Positions 26,625 to 36,276 of a DNA stretch of 64,000 nucleotides are shown here, piece after piece. Origin of the DNA: an uncultured Flavobacteriaceae bacterium (GTDB lineage: Bacteria > Bacteroidota > Bacteroidia > Flavobacteriales > Flavobacteriaceae). The notes under the pieces were generated by a model that was not told the origin of the DNA, ran no database searches, and worked only from the letters and a program-made list of their open reading frames with translations. Location: NCBI GenBank assembly GCA_947497245.1, contig CANMFO010000002.1:868001-932000 (forward strand), given 5' to 3'. Every line of letters starts with the position of its first letter. Positions within the stretch are counted from its first letter, which is position 1. The position numbers were made by a program, and so were the translations under genes.

Positions 26625-27473
26625 ATGAAAATACTTTCAATGGTACCAAAAAAACTTCTTGCACCGACCTTGCTTGTGCTCACCACTTGGTTGTTGAGCT
26701 TTGATACATTCCGTTTCACAGGTATCATCCGACACGACGTCCCAATTGAAAAATATCGGGAGATGGCAAGCTTGCCCGAATTTGATTGTGTCGGAAGATA
26801 TTCCATTTCCGAAACCGATAGTAGCTATGCGGGTGGCGTTCTAATAGCTCCTAAATGGGTCCTGACGGCATCGCACTTTGTCCAAGATTCTTCCGTTTGG
26901 AGTTTCGGAAACGTGCTTTACAAGTCGAGCAGGATCGTAATGCATCCCAAGCTAAAACAGCTTCCCGCATCAAGAAAAAAGCAGTGGGATGGTTGGGATC
27001 TGGCCTTGGTTGAACTTGAGAAATCCGTGGCCCATATAAAACCCGCCGTTCGATATCGGGGAAGGTCCGAATTGGGACGGAAGGTTTTTAAAATCGGCTA
27101 TGGTTATATCGGAAATGGGCTGGTTGGGCAACTGTCCCCGGTGCGGCAGGAACGTCTTGGTGGAAACAATGTCATTGATTCCATAGGCGGCCTTATTGAG
27201 GGTATCCGACTTGGGGAAGATGTTCTGGTGTCCGATTTCGATGGGCCCCATACCACGGAATTCAACCAATGTGGGTCATCGATTCCCTTGGACTACGAAA
27301 TAGGAGGTTCAAAGGGAGATAGTGGAGGAGGTGTTTTCATAGAACATAACGGAGAAATGCAGCTGGTGGGCATTGTTTCCGGAGCGATCAACCGAGAGTT
27401 GGGGTATGGGTCGGTCATGTTGTTCGCCCGGGTTTCGTCTGCCAATGAATGGATAGACTCGGTCGTTGACTGA
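26625..27473 (+). CDS. Trypsin-like serine protease
   Basis: 282 residues with an N-terminal hydrophobic segment (LLAPTLLVLTTWLLSF) that may be a signal peptide or anchor. A chymotrypsin-fold catalytic triad is visible: His84 in WVLTASHF, Asp125 in WDLALVEL, and Ser233 in GDSGGGVF. The His motif reads TASHF instead of TAAHC. It starts 50 bp after the sigma/anti-sigma operon, so it may be a target or the proteolytic arm of that system. The protein is probably periplasmic or extracellular. Confidence 0.87.
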   Translation: MKILSMVPKKLLAPTLLVLTTWLLSFDTFRFTGIIRHDVPIEKYREMASLPEFDCVGRYSISETDSSYAGGVLIAPKWVLTASHFVQDSSVWSFGNVLYKSSRIVMHPKLKQLPASRKKQWDGWDLALVELEKSVAHIKPAVRYRGRSELGRKVFKIGYGYIGNGLVGQLSPVRQERLGGNNVIDSIGGLIEGIRLGEDVLVSDFDGPHTTEFNQCGSSIPLDYEIGGSKGDSGGGVFIEHNGEMQLVGIVSGAINRELGYGSVMLFARVSSANEWIDSVVD

Positions 27474-27564
27474 ACACCGTACTTTTTTGAACACTCTTAT
27501 TGATGGATTGTCGATACCTTTTGCCCCCATGACCATCGGACAATAGGGAAAACCCAAAGGCCGA

Positions 27565-28353
27565 TCATGGGTTCGAAAGTTGCCGAAGATAGTAGGAGGG
27601 CGTCTGCCCGGTATAACTTTTAAACGTTCTGATAAAATGCGATTGATCGGCAAAGCCGCTGTCCAGGCCAATGTCCAGAAGCGAATTGTAGCTTGATCGG
27701 GTGAGTTTGTTAATGGAGCTTTGAAACTGGATGATCTTGGCAAACTGCTTTGGGGTCAGACCCACATGGGTCACGAAATTCCGCTCGAAAGTACGTTCCG
27801 TCATATAAATTTGCTCCAAGATGTCTTTGATCCGAATTTGGCCATGATGGTCAAGAATGATGGAAATGGCTTTTTCAATTTTGTCGTTTTCCGATACTTT
27901 GTGGCATTGGATCAACTGCCGCATGAGGTCCGAAATGATGCTGATCTGTTCTTTCAGGCCGTTCGATCGGATGAGCCGCACCCTGAAATCCTCCATGGCA
28001 ATGTAATCCACTTGCAACAGGTCGAAGCAATCGTCGTTCAGCTCTTTGGGGTCGATATTGATCAGATATTTCGATGCAAACGGATACAATTGCACGACCA
28101 CATAGCGATGTGCCCCCCTTACATCCAGGGATATGGGGTCCAGGGTCTGCCCATACAGGAACAATTCGGATAATTTTTTGTTCTTGGGAAGCAGGTAGAA
28201 ACCATTTTGGGCCTGCTGGAACATGATTCCTGGATAACCGTCGGCATACAAGGGGATGTTGGTATGCGAATCACTGTCCGTATTTTCACCGGTCATAATG
28301 CAATTGACATAGGGTGCTAGGTCATCCGTTAAAAGGTAGTCCGATGCGATCAC
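27565..28353 (-). CDS. AraC-family transcriptional regulator
   Basis: 262 residues from a GTG start at 28353. The N-terminal half resembles the DUF6597 sensor domain common in Bacteroidota AraC proteins. The C-terminal HTH_18 (about 165-258) includes IRIKDILEQIYMTERTFERNFVTHVGLTPKQFAKIIQFQ and the second helix-turn-helix DIGLDSGFADQSHFIRTFKSYTGQTPSYY. The effector is unknown. An inverted repeat, ACTTTGT at 28365-28371 and ACAAAGT at 28387-28393, lies just before the start and could be an autoregulatory site. Confidence 0.9.
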   Translation of the reverse strand: MIASDYLLTDDLAPYVNCIMTGENTDSDSHTNIPLYADGYPGIMFQQAQNGFYLLPKNKKLSELFLYGQTLDPISLDVRGAHRYVVVQLYPFASKYLINIDPKELNDDCFDLLQVDYIAMEDFRVRLIRSNGLKEQISIISDLMRQLIQCHKVSENDKIEKAISIILDHHGQIRIKDILEQIYMTERTFERNFVTHVGLTPKQFAKIIQFQSSINKLTRSSYNSLLDIGLDSGFADQSHFIRTFKSYTGQTPSYYLRQLSNP

Positions 28354-28582
28354 GGTATTATTTTACTTTGTGGCCGGCCCAAGGAGACAAAGTGATGTGC
28401 CAGGGAAACAAATATAAGGATATCGCCCGGGAAATACACCTTTCGAACATTCGGCCCGTAAAACGGATGGCCTCCTGGCCCCCTACCCATTTATACCCTT
28501 TGTTTTGGAGGTGAATGTCATCCTAAATACGTACCTTAACAACACTGAATAGCAGATTATTTCATCGAACAACAGCCAGCCC

Positions 28583-29155
28583 TTGGAAAACCTCAAGAAT
28601 AAAATTTTATCCTATACGGCCGTCGATCCGGCCGATTTGACATATTTGTTCCAGTTCTATAGGAAGGTACAATTGAAAAAAGGGGAATCCTTGATCCGTC
28701 CCGGGGAACAGGTAAACAGCTTTTACTACCTGGATACCGGATGCGTGAATTATTATAAAGTGGAGGAAGGCGAGATCAAAGTGCTCGAGTTTTATACAGA
28801 GGACGTATTTTTCACAGATCTGTATGCCTACGTTTTGGACAAACCGGCGGCTTCTTTTTTGGAGGCTACCGAGAATTCCACGGTGTACGCGATCGATAAG
28901 ATGGATGTTGAACATGTTTTTCGAAAGTCCCACCAGTTGGAACGATTTGGACGCTTGTCGATGCAGGATGCTTTTATAAGGACCTTTACCCGGGTGGAAC
29001 GACTCAACAACCGGACGTATGAAGAGCGGTATGTGCGCCTATTGGAAAAGCGACCGGGACTCATTCAACGGGTACCGCAATACCTTATCGCCTCCTATTT
29101 GGGCCTTACACCGGTAGGATTGTCCAAGATCAGGAAACGGTTGGTCAAGAGTTGA
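28583..29155 (+). CDS. Crp/Fnr-family transcriptional regulator
   Basis: 190 residues from a TTG start at 28583. The cyclic-nucleotide-binding-like beta-roll (about 25-115) contains KKGESLIRPGEQVNSFYYLDTG. The C-terminal HTH is short: RVPQYLIASYLGLTPVGLSKIRKRL. No Fnr-type cysteines are seen. It lies directly upstream of the acyl-CoA catabolic cluster on the same strand, with a 96-bp gap, so it is a candidate regulator of that cluster. Confidence 0.88.
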   Translation: MENLKNKILSYTAVDPADLTYLFQFYRKVQLKKGESLIRPGEQVNSFYYLDTGCVNYYKVEEGEIKVLEFYTEDVFFTDLYAYVLDKPAASFLEATENSTVYAIDKMDVEHVFRKSHQLERFGRLSMQDAFIRTFTRVERLNNRTYEERYVRLLEKRPGLIQRVPQYLIASYLGLTPVGLSKIRKRLVKS

Positions 29156-29189
29156 TTTGAAACCCAGGAGGTTCCAGAACGCCATCTTT

Positions 29190-29205
29190 ATTAAACCAGT
29201 TTAAT
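29190..29205. promoter_or_regulatory. Palindromic operator candidate before the acyl-CoA cluster
   Basis: The 16-nt sequence ATTAAACCAGTTTAAT is a perfect inverted repeat (arms ATTAAAC and GTTTAAT around CA). It is 46 bp upstream of the first acyl-CoA dehydrogenase and 34 bp after the Crp/Fnr gene. Its symmetry and size fit TetR-like or Crp-like operators. Which protein binds it is unknown. Confidence 0.45.
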
Positions 29206-29251
29206 GGCAGGTACCCGCAATAAGCCTTATTTTTAGAAAACCTAAACCAAA

Positions 29252-31075
29252 ATGCGATTCGCCATGGCAAATGAGTATGTGGACCTGCAGACCCTAAAAT
29301 TTTTATTGTACAACGTACACGACCTTCAAAGTGTATTGGATCAGCCCCGTTATGCGGACTATGACCAGGAATCAGTGATGCTTTTTTTGAATGCGGCCAA
29401 AGACTTTTCCGATAAGGAATTGTTCCCGTTTTTCAGGGAAATGGATGCACGGCCTGCGCATTTTAAGGATGGGGAGATCATTGTACACCCCCAGGTCCTG
29501 AACTATATGAAGAAGGGAGGGGAAATGGGCCTCATTGCCGCCTTGTTCGATTATGCTGTGGGCGGCTTGCAGATGCCGAACATCGTGGTGCATGCCGCGG
29601 CCTATATCCAGGAAACGGCCAACAACCACCTACCGGGGTACATCGGGCTGACCCTGGGGGCGGCGGAACTCATCGTGCACTTTGCCGACAAGGAATTGAG
29701 CGATACCTTCCTGCCAAAAATGCTGACCGGTGACTGGGGCGGCACCATGTGCCTTACCGAACCGCAAGCGGGCAGTTCCCTCTCGGATATTGTGACAGCG
29801 GCAACTCCCGATGGGGACAGCTATAAGATCTCCGGACAAAAAATATTTATATCGGCAGGCGACTACCAGGGGGTCCAAAATGTGGTCCATTTGGTATTGG
29901 CGCGTATCAAAGGGGCCCCGGCCGGAACCAAGGGAATATCACTTTTCGTTGTGCCCAAGAACAGACCGTCTTCCAATGGCGGACTGGAGCCCAATGATGT
30001 GAACACTTTGGGCGACTTTGAAAAAATGGGCCAAAAAGGCTACTGTACCACGCATCTTTCCTTCGGGGATAAGGACGATTGTAGGGGATGGTTGGTAGGG
30101 GAAGCCAATCAAGGGCTAAAATATATGTTCATGATGATGAACGGTGCGCGTATTGGCGTGGGGCGGGGAGCTGCGGCCATAACGATGGCCGCTTACCAGG
30201 CCTCCTTGGCCTACGCGAAAGAAAGGCCCCAGGGCCGCAGCTTGACACGTATGGGCAAGAAGGATGTTACCCAGGAACAGACCTTGATCATCAATCACCC
30301 CGATGTCAAAAGAATGTTGTTGTTCCAGAAAGTAGTGGCCGAAGGAGCCTTGAGTTTGGTGTTGCTCTCGGCCAGGTACCAGGATCTTTCAATAACACAT
30401 CCCGACCCCGCAGAAAGGGAAAAATACCAGCTGTTGTTGGAAATGCTGACGCCAATAGCCAAGACATATCCCTCAGAAATGGGAGCGGCTTCCGTAAGCA
30501 ATGGTCTCCAGGTACTCGGGGGGTATGGATTTTGTACCGATTTTGTCCTGCAACAGTACCATAGGGACATCCGTATTTTTCCGATATATGAGGGAACCAC
30601 GGGAATCCAGTCACTGGACCTCCTGGGAAGAAAGGTCACCATGGACAATGGTAAGGCCCTGCAATTGTTGTCAGCTGAGATCCTGGGTACGATAAAGGAA
30701 GCTTCCGGACATGAAGCACTGGTGCCTTATTCCAAAAAGCTGGGCACCAAATTGGGGCTGGCCCAGGAGGTGTTGCAGTTTTTGCTGGAATTCGCCAAAA
30801 AAGGGGATTATGAACGTTTCCTATCGGATGCTACCGTATTTATGGAGTTTTTCGGGAATATTGTCGTCGGTTGGTTATGGCTCGATATGGCCACCAAGGC
30901 ACAAAATGCATTGGTATCGGACGACCAGCACCATACCCCGGATTTTTATGCCGGTAAGGTACAGGCGATGAAGTTCTATTTTAAGTACGAGCTTCCAAAG
31001 ACGGGCGCGTTGGCCGAGGTTTTAATGGATAAAGAAGTGTTGACCGTGGCGACGGATACCAAAATTTTCGCATGA
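29252..31075 (+). CDS. Acyl-CoA dehydrogenase, long form
   Basis: 607 residues; the usual acyl-CoA dehydrogenase core is about 380, and the extra C-terminal 150 residues fit the PF12806 extension of the FadE5/DmdC-type enzymes. FAD-site motifs: MCLTEPQAGSSLSDI and GQKIFISAGDY. The catalytic base is Glu447 in IYEGTTGIQSLDLLGRK. It introduces an alpha,beta double bond into an acyl-CoA. It is the first gene of the cluster, and an ATG at 29264 is an alternative start. Confidence 0.93.
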   Translation: MRFAMANEYVDLQTLKFLLYNVHDLQSVLDQPRYADYDQESVMLFLNAAKDFSDKELFPFFREMDARPAHFKDGEIIVHPQVLNYMKKGGEMGLIAALFDYAVGGLQMPNIVVHAAAYIQETANNHLPGYIGLTLGAAELIVHFADKELSDTFLPKMLTGDWGGTMCLTEPQAGSSLSDIVTAATPDGDSYKISGQKIFISAGDYQGVQNVVHLVLARIKGAPAGTKGISLFVVPKNRPSSNGGLEPNDVNTLGDFEKMGQKGYCTTHLSFGDKDDCRGWLVGEANQGLKYMFMMMNGARIGVGRGAAAITMAAYQASLAYAKERPQGRSLTRMGKKDVTQEQTLIINHPDVKRMLLFQKVVAEGALSLVLLSARYQDLSITHPDPAEREKYQLLLEMLTPIAKTYPSEMGAASVSNGLQVLGGYGFCTDFVLQQYHRDIRIFPIYEGTTGIQSLDLLGRKVTMDNGKALQLLSAEILGTIKEASGHEALVPYSKKLGTKLGLAQEVLQFLLEFAKKGDYERFLSDATVFMEFFGNIVVGWLWLDMATKAQNALVSDDQHHTPDFYAGKVQAMKFYFKYELPKTGALAEVLMDKEVLTVATDTKIFA

Positions 31076-31130
31076 CTGTAAGAATGAAAAAGCAGAACCT
31101 GCGTATATATCGAACGAATTAAGACAGTTT

Positions 31131-31907
31131 ATGGGTGATATAAGATCAAAATTTGACCTGAGCGGCAAAGTGGCCATTGTAACCGGATCGAGCAAGGGCA
31201 TTGGAAAGTCCATAGCCCAAGGCCTGGCTGAGAACGGTGCCAAGGTGGTGGTGAGCAGCCGAAAACAGGAGGCTGTGGATGCAGTGGCCGAAGAATTTAA
31301 GGCCTCCGGTCTTGAAGCGGTGGGGATACAATGCCACATCGGGGATTCGGAACAGCGAAAGGCCCTTGTTTCGAAAACGATGGAACAATACGGCAGCATC
31401 GATATCCTGGTGAACAATGCGGCCATAAACCCCTATTACGGCCCTATGGAAGGTTCGGATGAGGTGGTCTTCGACAAAATTATGGATGTGAACGTGAAGG
31501 CCCCCTGGATACTGTCGAACCTGGTCCTCGAACCCATGAAAGCCCAAGGTGGGGGTAGTATTATCAACATCGCCTCTGTCGAGGGTTTGCGGCCCGGTTT
31601 TGGCCTGGGGCTCTATAGCGCCACCAAGGCGGCCTTGGTCATGTTGACAAAAAATCAGGCCAAGGAGTGGGGACGGTACGGCGTACGTGCCAATGTGCTG
31701 TGCCCGGGACTGATCAAGACCAAGTTCAGCGAGGGTTTATGGGCAGATGAAAAATTGGTGGCAGGCCTGACAAAAGCGCTGCCCCTTGGACGCATTGCCG
31801 CACCGGATGAAATGGCCGGGGTGGTCATGCTGCTGGCGTCGGATGCGGGATCGTATATGACCGGAGGGGTATATACGGCAGATGGCGGCTATATGATCTC
31901 CGGCTAG
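31131..31907 (+). CDS. SDR-family oxidoreductase (cluster SDR 1)
   Basis: 258 residues. Classical SDR features: NAD(P) motif [27 protein letters not shown], catalytic Ser in INIASVEG and YSATKAA (Tyr-x3-Lys), and a PG motif in [11 protein letters not shown]. It probably oxidises a hydroxyacyl-CoA or related alcohol in the surrounding acyl-CoA pathway. It lies 55 bp after the first acyl-CoA dehydrogenase and 26 bp before the second. Confidence 0.92.
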   Translation: MGDIRSKFDLSGKVAIVTGSSKGIGKSIAQGLAENGAKVVVSSRKQEAVDAVAEEFKASGLEAVGIQCHIGDSEQRKALVSKTMEQYGSIDILVNNAAINPYYGPMEGSDEVVFDKIMDVNVKAPWILSNLVLEPMKAQGGGSIINIASVEGLRPGFGLGLYSATKAALVMLTKNQAKEWGRYGVRANVLCPGLIKTKFSEGLWADEKLVAGLTKALPLGRIAAPDEMAGVVMLLASDAGSYMTGGVYTADGGYMISG

Positions 31908-31933
31908 TTATTGACAAGTTAAAGCGCGATACC

Positions 31934-33151
31934 ATGAATTTTGAATACAGCGAAAAATCCCTTGCCCTGCAAAAAAAGCTAAAGCTTTTTATGGCGACGC
32001 ATATCCTTCCCGTACAGGAGGAAGTGGAGGCGTTTCATAAAGATCCGGCCAATGCCTGGAAGAAATGGCCGGGCCTCGAAGCCTTAAAGGTTAAGGCCAG
32101 GGAAGCAGGGTTGTGGAATTTGTTTTTGCCCAAGGGTTACGGCGACCTAAGTCCCGGGTTGACCAATTTGGAATATGCGCCGCTGGCCGAGATCATGGGA
32201 AGAATCCTCTGGTCTTCCGAGGTTTTCAATTGCAGTCCGCCCGATACCGGGAATATGGAGGTATTGGCCAAATACGGGACCGCAGAACAGCAGGAACGAT
32301 GGCTGCGGCCACTAATGGACGGTGCCATACGATCGGCCTTTTTAATGACCGAACCCGAAGTGGCTTCCTCCGATGCCACCAACATCGAAACGGCCATTGT
32401 GGCCGATGGGGACGATTATGTGGTTACGGGCAGAAAGTGGTGGTCCTCCGGAGCGATGGACCCCCACTGTAAGATTGCCATCGTCATGGGTAAGACCGAT
32501 TTCAATGCTTCCCGACATTTGCAACAGAGCATGGTCTTGGTCCCGCTCGATACCCCGGGGCTGCAAATTGTACGACCCCTGAGTGTTTTTGGATATAACG
32601 ATTCCCCGGAAGGGCATGCCGAAATTATTTTGGACAAGGTTCGGGTACCCAAGGAAAACCTATTGCTGGGGGAAGGAAAGGGATTCGAGATTGCCCAGGG
32701 CCGTTTGGGACCGGGAAGGATACACCACTGCATGCGCCTGATCGGAATGGCCCAGCGTTCCCTGGAACTCATGTCGCAAAGGGCCGCTGTTCGAAGTCCG
32801 TTTGGAAGAACCCTGGATACCTACAGTAGCGTCCGCCAGGATATCGGGAATTCGCGTTGTGAGATCGAACAAACACGGCTCCTGGTACTTTCCGCGGCGG
32901 ATAAAATGGACAAAGTGGGTAACAAGGAGGCCAAAGACCTAATAGCCATGATTAAGATCGTGGCACCCAATATGGCCTTGCGCGTAATCGATCGTGCCAT
33001 CCAGGTCATGGGGGGAAAAGGGGTAAGTGGCGATACCCCCCTGGCGCATTTTTATGCCTCGGCCAGGACTTTGCGGTTGGCCGACGGGCCCGATGAGGTA
33101 CATTTGAGCCAATTGGGGAAAAACACGGTAAAAAAATATACGGAAGCCTAA
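31934..33151 (+). CDS. Acyl-CoA dehydrogenase, ACAD10/11-like
   Basis: 405 residues. Core motifs: [56 protein letters not shown] and [20 protein letters not shown]. Where ordinary members have YEGT, this protein has ADGPDE (residues 383-388), the pattern of mammalian ACAD10/11 and Pseudomonas LvaC. Those act with a partner kinase to eliminate phosphate from 4-phosphoacyl-CoA. The kinase gene starts 2 bp after the stop, strongly supporting that pairing. Confidence 0.92.
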   Translation: MNFEYSEKSLALQKKLKLFMATHILPVQEEVEAFHKDPANAWKKWPGLEALKVKAREAGLWNLFLPKGYGDLSPGLTNLEYAPLAEIMGRILWSSEVFNCSPPDTGNMEVLAKYGTAEQQERWLRPLMDGAIRSAFLMTEPEVASSDATNIETAIVADGDDYVVTGRKWWSSGAMDPHCKIAIVMGKTDFNASRHLQQSMVLVPLDTPGLQIVRPLSVFGYNDSPEGHAEIILDKVRVPKENLLLGEGKGFEIAQGRLGPGRIHHCMRLIGMAQRSLELMSQRAAVRSPFGRTLDTYSSVRQDIGNSRCEIEQTRLLVLSAADKMDKVGNKEAKDLIAMIKIVAPNMALRVIDRAIQVMGGKGVSGDTPLAHFYASARTLRLADGPDEVHLSQLGKNTVKKYTEA

Positions 33152-33153
33152 AG

Positions 33154-34233
33154 ATGCCGGAACAAGAACTGACAAGGACCGTTCGAAAGGGAGAGGAACT
33201 CCATGAAAAAAACCTGAAACGGTTTTTGATGGGGCAGGGGCTGGTCCAAGATGAAAGGAGTGAATTGATGATCCGTCAGTTTTACAATGGCTATTCCAAC
33301 CTTACCTATTTGCTCAAAGTTGAGGGAAAAGAGTATGTGCTCCGCAGGCCGCCGTTCGCCGCCCCCAAACGGGGCCATAATATGGGTAGGGAATTCAGGG
33401 TACTGCACGGCCTTCATAAGGTATTCCATAAAACCCCGGAAACTTTTGCCTACTCCGAAGATGTCGATATCATCGGAGCTCCGTTCTATGTAATGAGCAA
33501 GGTCAACGGCATCATCCTGACGGCCAGAGAAGCTAAGGAAAGAGCGGTTTCGGCGCCGGAGTTCGGTACCATATCCGATACTTGGCTCGACACCTTTGTG
33601 GAGCTCCACAAAGTGGACTATATGGGGGCTGGACTGGAAACTTTGGGCAGACCCGAAGGTTATGTAGAACGACAGGTAACGAACTGGGGCAAGCAGTACC
33701 TTGCAGCGGCCACCGATACGGTTCCTTCCGCACAAAAAGTAATGGCCTGGATGGAAGGCCATCAACCCAAAGCATATCAGTACAGCTTGATTCACAACGA
33801 TTATAAATACGACAATGTGGTCTTTGCGGATGACCGGTGGCAAACGATTTCGGCCATACTCGATTGGGAAATGTGCACCCTGGGGGACCCTTTAATGGAT
33901 TTGGGGACCTCCTTGGGCTATTGGACCACCGCTTCGGACGCTGATTTTGTAAAACACGGACTGCCCTCACCAACGGTCATGGAAGGGAACCCGTCCAGAA
34001 CAGATGTGGTACAACAGTATGCCCTTAAAAGCGGTAAGGAAATAGACCACCTCACTTTCTATTTTGCATATGGCCTTTTTAAGATCGCCGTAATCGCCCA
34101 GCAAATATATTATCGCTTTAAGCATGGACATACGACCGATCCGCGTTTTGCGCAGTTGAACAAAGTATCGGCCCTGTGCTGCGATACCGCCTGGCAGGCG
34201 ATTCAGAAGAATAAAATTGATAATTTGTACTGA
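33154..34233 (+). CDS. APH-family kinase (ACAD10/11 kinase domain, LvaA-like)
   Basis: 359 residues of the aminoglycoside phosphotransferase fold. Motifs: nucleotide-loop region YNGYSNLTYLLKV, EYVLRRPPFAAPKRGHNMGREFRVL, the Brenner motif IHNDYKYDN (catalytic Asp216, metal ligand Asn221) and ILDWEMCTLGDPLMDLG (metal Asp237). The last motif is nearly the signature of the ACAD10/11 N-terminal kinase. It likely phosphorylates the 4-hydroxyl of a hydroxyacyl-CoA. It is cytoplasmic and translationally close to the dehydrogenase upstream. Confidence 0.9.
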   Translation: MPEQELTRTVRKGEELHEKNLKRFLMGQGLVQDERSELMIRQFYNGYSNLTYLLKVEGKEYVLRRPPFAAPKRGHNMGREFRVLHGLHKVFHKTPETFAYSEDVDIIGAPFYVMSKVNGIILTAREAKERAVSAPEFGTISDTWLDTFVELHKVDYMGAGLETLGRPEGYVERQVTNWGKQYLAAATDTVPSAQKVMAWMEGHQPKAYQYSLIHNDYKYDNVVFADDRWQTISAILDWEMCTLGDPLMDLGTSLGYWTTASDADFVKHGLPSPTVMEGNPSRTDVVQQYALKSGKEIDHLTFYFAYGLFKIAVIAQQIYYRFKHGHTTDPRFAQLNKVSALCCDTAWQAIQKNKIDNLY

Positions 34234-34257
34234 AGTTTAAAAAGCATTGTGGAGGAT

Positions 34258-34644
34258 ATGACCTACCTAAAAGTGAACACGGAAGAAATGCAGGCGCTCT
34301 CGAAATTGCCCGAAGGGCAAGAAATGGTCATGTTGAACCTTTTGAAATACAGGGAGAGCGTTTCCGAAACAGGACAGAGCGGAGCGGCGGGATACACCGA
34401 ATACCTGAGGGCCGCTGCACCCTTTTTTGCCAAGGTGGATGCGGAGATTGTTTTTTTTGGCCGCCCACAATCGATGTTGATCGGCCCTCTGGAAGATAAC
34501 TTATGGGATGCCGTTCTTCTTGTGCGGTATGGCAGTCCCGCAGATTTTCTTAATATGGTGCAGGCCGAGGGATATCCGGCGCACCTAAGGCAACGTGCCT
34601 TGAAGGACTCAAGATTGATCTATTGCAAACCTTCTGTCTCTTAA
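34258..34644 (+). CDS. DUF1330-family protein
   Basis: 128 residues from the ATG at 34258; a GTG at 34249 is also in frame. The pattern MLNLLKYRESVSET, AGYTEYLRAAAPFFAKVDAEIVFFG and VLLVRYGSPADFLNMVQAEGYPAHLRQRALKDSRL is the DUF1330 ferredoxin-like fold. The role is unknown. It follows the kinase at 24 bp and precedes an SDR, so it belongs to the same transcript. Confidence 0.85.
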   Translation: MTYLKVNTEEMQALSKLPEGQEMVMLNLLKYRESVSETGQSGAAGYTEYLRAAAPFFAKVDAEIVFFGRPQSMLIGPLEDNLWDAVLLVRYGSPADFLNMVQAEGYPAHLRQRALKDSRLIYCKPSVS

Positions 34645-34679
34645 GGGGAACAGGGGAGTTGGACAATAAAAAAAGTAGT

Positions 34680-35438
34680 ATGGATTTGGAAAACAAGGTA
34701 GTGGTCATTACCGGGGCCGGTAGTGGTATTGGGGCGGCAACAGCGTCGTTGTTGGGGGCCAACGGAGCAAAGGTCGTTGTATCGGATATCGATTTGGGAC
34801 GCGCCGAACAAGTGGCCGATGGGATAAAGGATGCAGGCGGTTATGCCCTTGCCATCCGCACCGATGTAGTGCAGTTCGAAGCGGTGGAGCAATTGGTGGC
34901 CAAAACGGTGGAAGACCTCGGAAGTCTCGATATCATGGTCAATAACGCCGGAATTGGAGGCGAACACCAAAGAAGGACCGCCGATCATACCCATGACGAT
35001 TGGCACAACGTCATTGCCGTCAACCAAACAGGGGTGTTCCATTGCATGAAAGCGGCCCTGCAGCAGATGATGAAGCAAGGACATGGGAATATTGTGAACG
35101 TGGCGTCCCTGGCTGGATTGATACCTTCGGGTTACAATCTCTCTTATAGCGCCAGCAAGTTTGCGGTGGTGGGGATGACCAAATCGGCCGCCTTGGAATA
35201 TGGGCGCAAAAATATCCGGATCAATGCAGTATGTCCTGGTTATACGAATTCGGCCCTCCTGGACAAACTGTTGTCGAGCCGTCCGGATATGGGGGATACC
35301 TTAAAAAAAATGATTCCCATGAATCGGTTCGGGGAAGCTGCCGAGATCGCCGAGGCCATAAAATGGCTGGCTTCGGACCGTTCGAAGTACATCACCGGTC
35401 AGACCATTACTTTGGACGGAGGGACCTCTCTGTCGTAA
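34680..35438 (+). CDS. SDR-family oxidoreductase (cluster SDR 2)
   Basis: 252 residues from the ATG at 34680 (MDLENKVVVITGAGSGIGAA); an open frame back to 34623 overlaps the previous gene and is unlikely. NNAGIGGE, VNVASLAGL, YSASKFA and AVCPGYTNSAL complete the classical SDR set. The C-terminus SKYITGQTITLDGGTSL is typical of alcohol or 3-hydroxyacyl dehydrogenases. Substrate not determinable. Confidence 0.92.
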   Translation: MDLENKVVVITGAGSGIGAATASLLGANGAKVVVSDIDLGRAEQVADGIKDAGGYALAIRTDVVQFEAVEQLVAKTVEDLGSLDIMVNNAGIGGEHQRRTADHTHDDWHNVIAVNQTGVFHCMKAALQQMMKQGHGNIVNVASLAGLIPSGYNLSYSASKFAVVGMTKSAALEYGRKNIRINAVCPGYTNSALLDKLLSSRPDMGDTLKKMIPMNRFGEAAEIAEAIKWLASDRSKYITGQTITLDGGTSLS

Positions 35439-35481
35439 TACTCCCGGGATTGTTCCCCGGGGATTAAAAAGAAAAACAGGT

Positions 35482-36276
35482 ATGAACACAATAGAGCGCA
35501 TAGAAAAGCACGGGTATACCATTGTTCGGATGAACCGTGGGAAGGTCAATGCCATTAACCATGAAATGGTACGGGAACTGCGACAAGTTTTTCAAGACAT
35601 TGAAGACGATCCGGAGGTCCATGGTGTAATCCTCACCGGACAGCCACACTATTTTTCGGCAGGCCTGGATTTGATCGAACTAATTAAATACGATGAGGCG
35701 CAGATCAAGGATTTTTTCACCGCCTTTGGTTCCCTTTACATCGAACTCGCACAATTTACAAAACCATTTATTTCGGCCATTACAGGGCACTCCCCAGCTG
35801 GAGGTTGCGTGCTTGCGGTGACCAGCGACAACCGGTTTATGGCAGAGGGGGAAGCCTATCGGATCGGCCTTAATGAAATGGCGGTGAACATCCAAATTTC
35901 ACAGAATCTCGTCGATGCCTATACCTTTTGGATGGGCGAGGGCCTGGCGAACAGGTTTATTCTGGAAGGGAAGCTGCTCACTGGAGCGGAGGCTGTGGCC
36001 GTCGGCCTGGTCGATGCGCTATACCCCTTGGATGAGGTACTGGAACAGGCCGAAAGTACCCTTCGGCACTATCTGGAAGCCGATCGGGAAATTTGGATCA
36101 ACACCAAAAAGAAACTTCGCAAGAATTTACTCCAAAAGCTTGACCGGGATGCCGAAAACTCCCTGAAGGAAGCAATGACACTATGGTGGAAACCGGAAAT
36201 ACGGACCAAGATGGAAGCGTATGTGCAGCACTTCTCGAACAAAAAGAAAACGAAAACGGATAACAAAAAGCGATGA
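35482..36276 (+). CDS. Enoyl-CoA isomerase/hydratase-like protein (ECI1 type)
   Basis: 264 residues of the crotonase fold. The oxyanion-hole motifs are HYFSAGLDLIEL and ITGHSPAGGCVLAVTSDNRFM. YRIGLNEMAVNIQI resembles the catalytic Glu region of mitochondrial delta3,delta2-enoyl-CoA isomerase, so isomerase activity is more likely than hydration. The C-terminal 40 residues are Lys-rich. The next gene starts at ATGA overlapping this stop. Confidence 0.88.
   Translation: MNTIERIEKHGYTIVRMNRGKVNAINHEMVRELRQVFQDIEDDPEVHGVILTGQPHYFSAGLDLIELIKYDEAQIKDFFTAFGSLYIELAQFTKPFISAITGHSPAGGCVLAVTSDNRFMAEGEAYRIGLNEMAVNIQISQNLVDAYTFWMGEGLANRFILEGKLLTGAEAVAVGLVDALYPLDEVLEQAESTLRHYLEADREIWINTKKKLRKNLLQKLDRDAENSLKEAMTLWWKPEIRTKMEAYVQHFSNKKKTKTDNKKR

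Noticed and set aside
28486-28497. CCCATTTATACC upstream of the Crp/Fnr gene resembles a half-site
   Set aside because: No partner at 20 bp in either direction; far from the LytTR locus.
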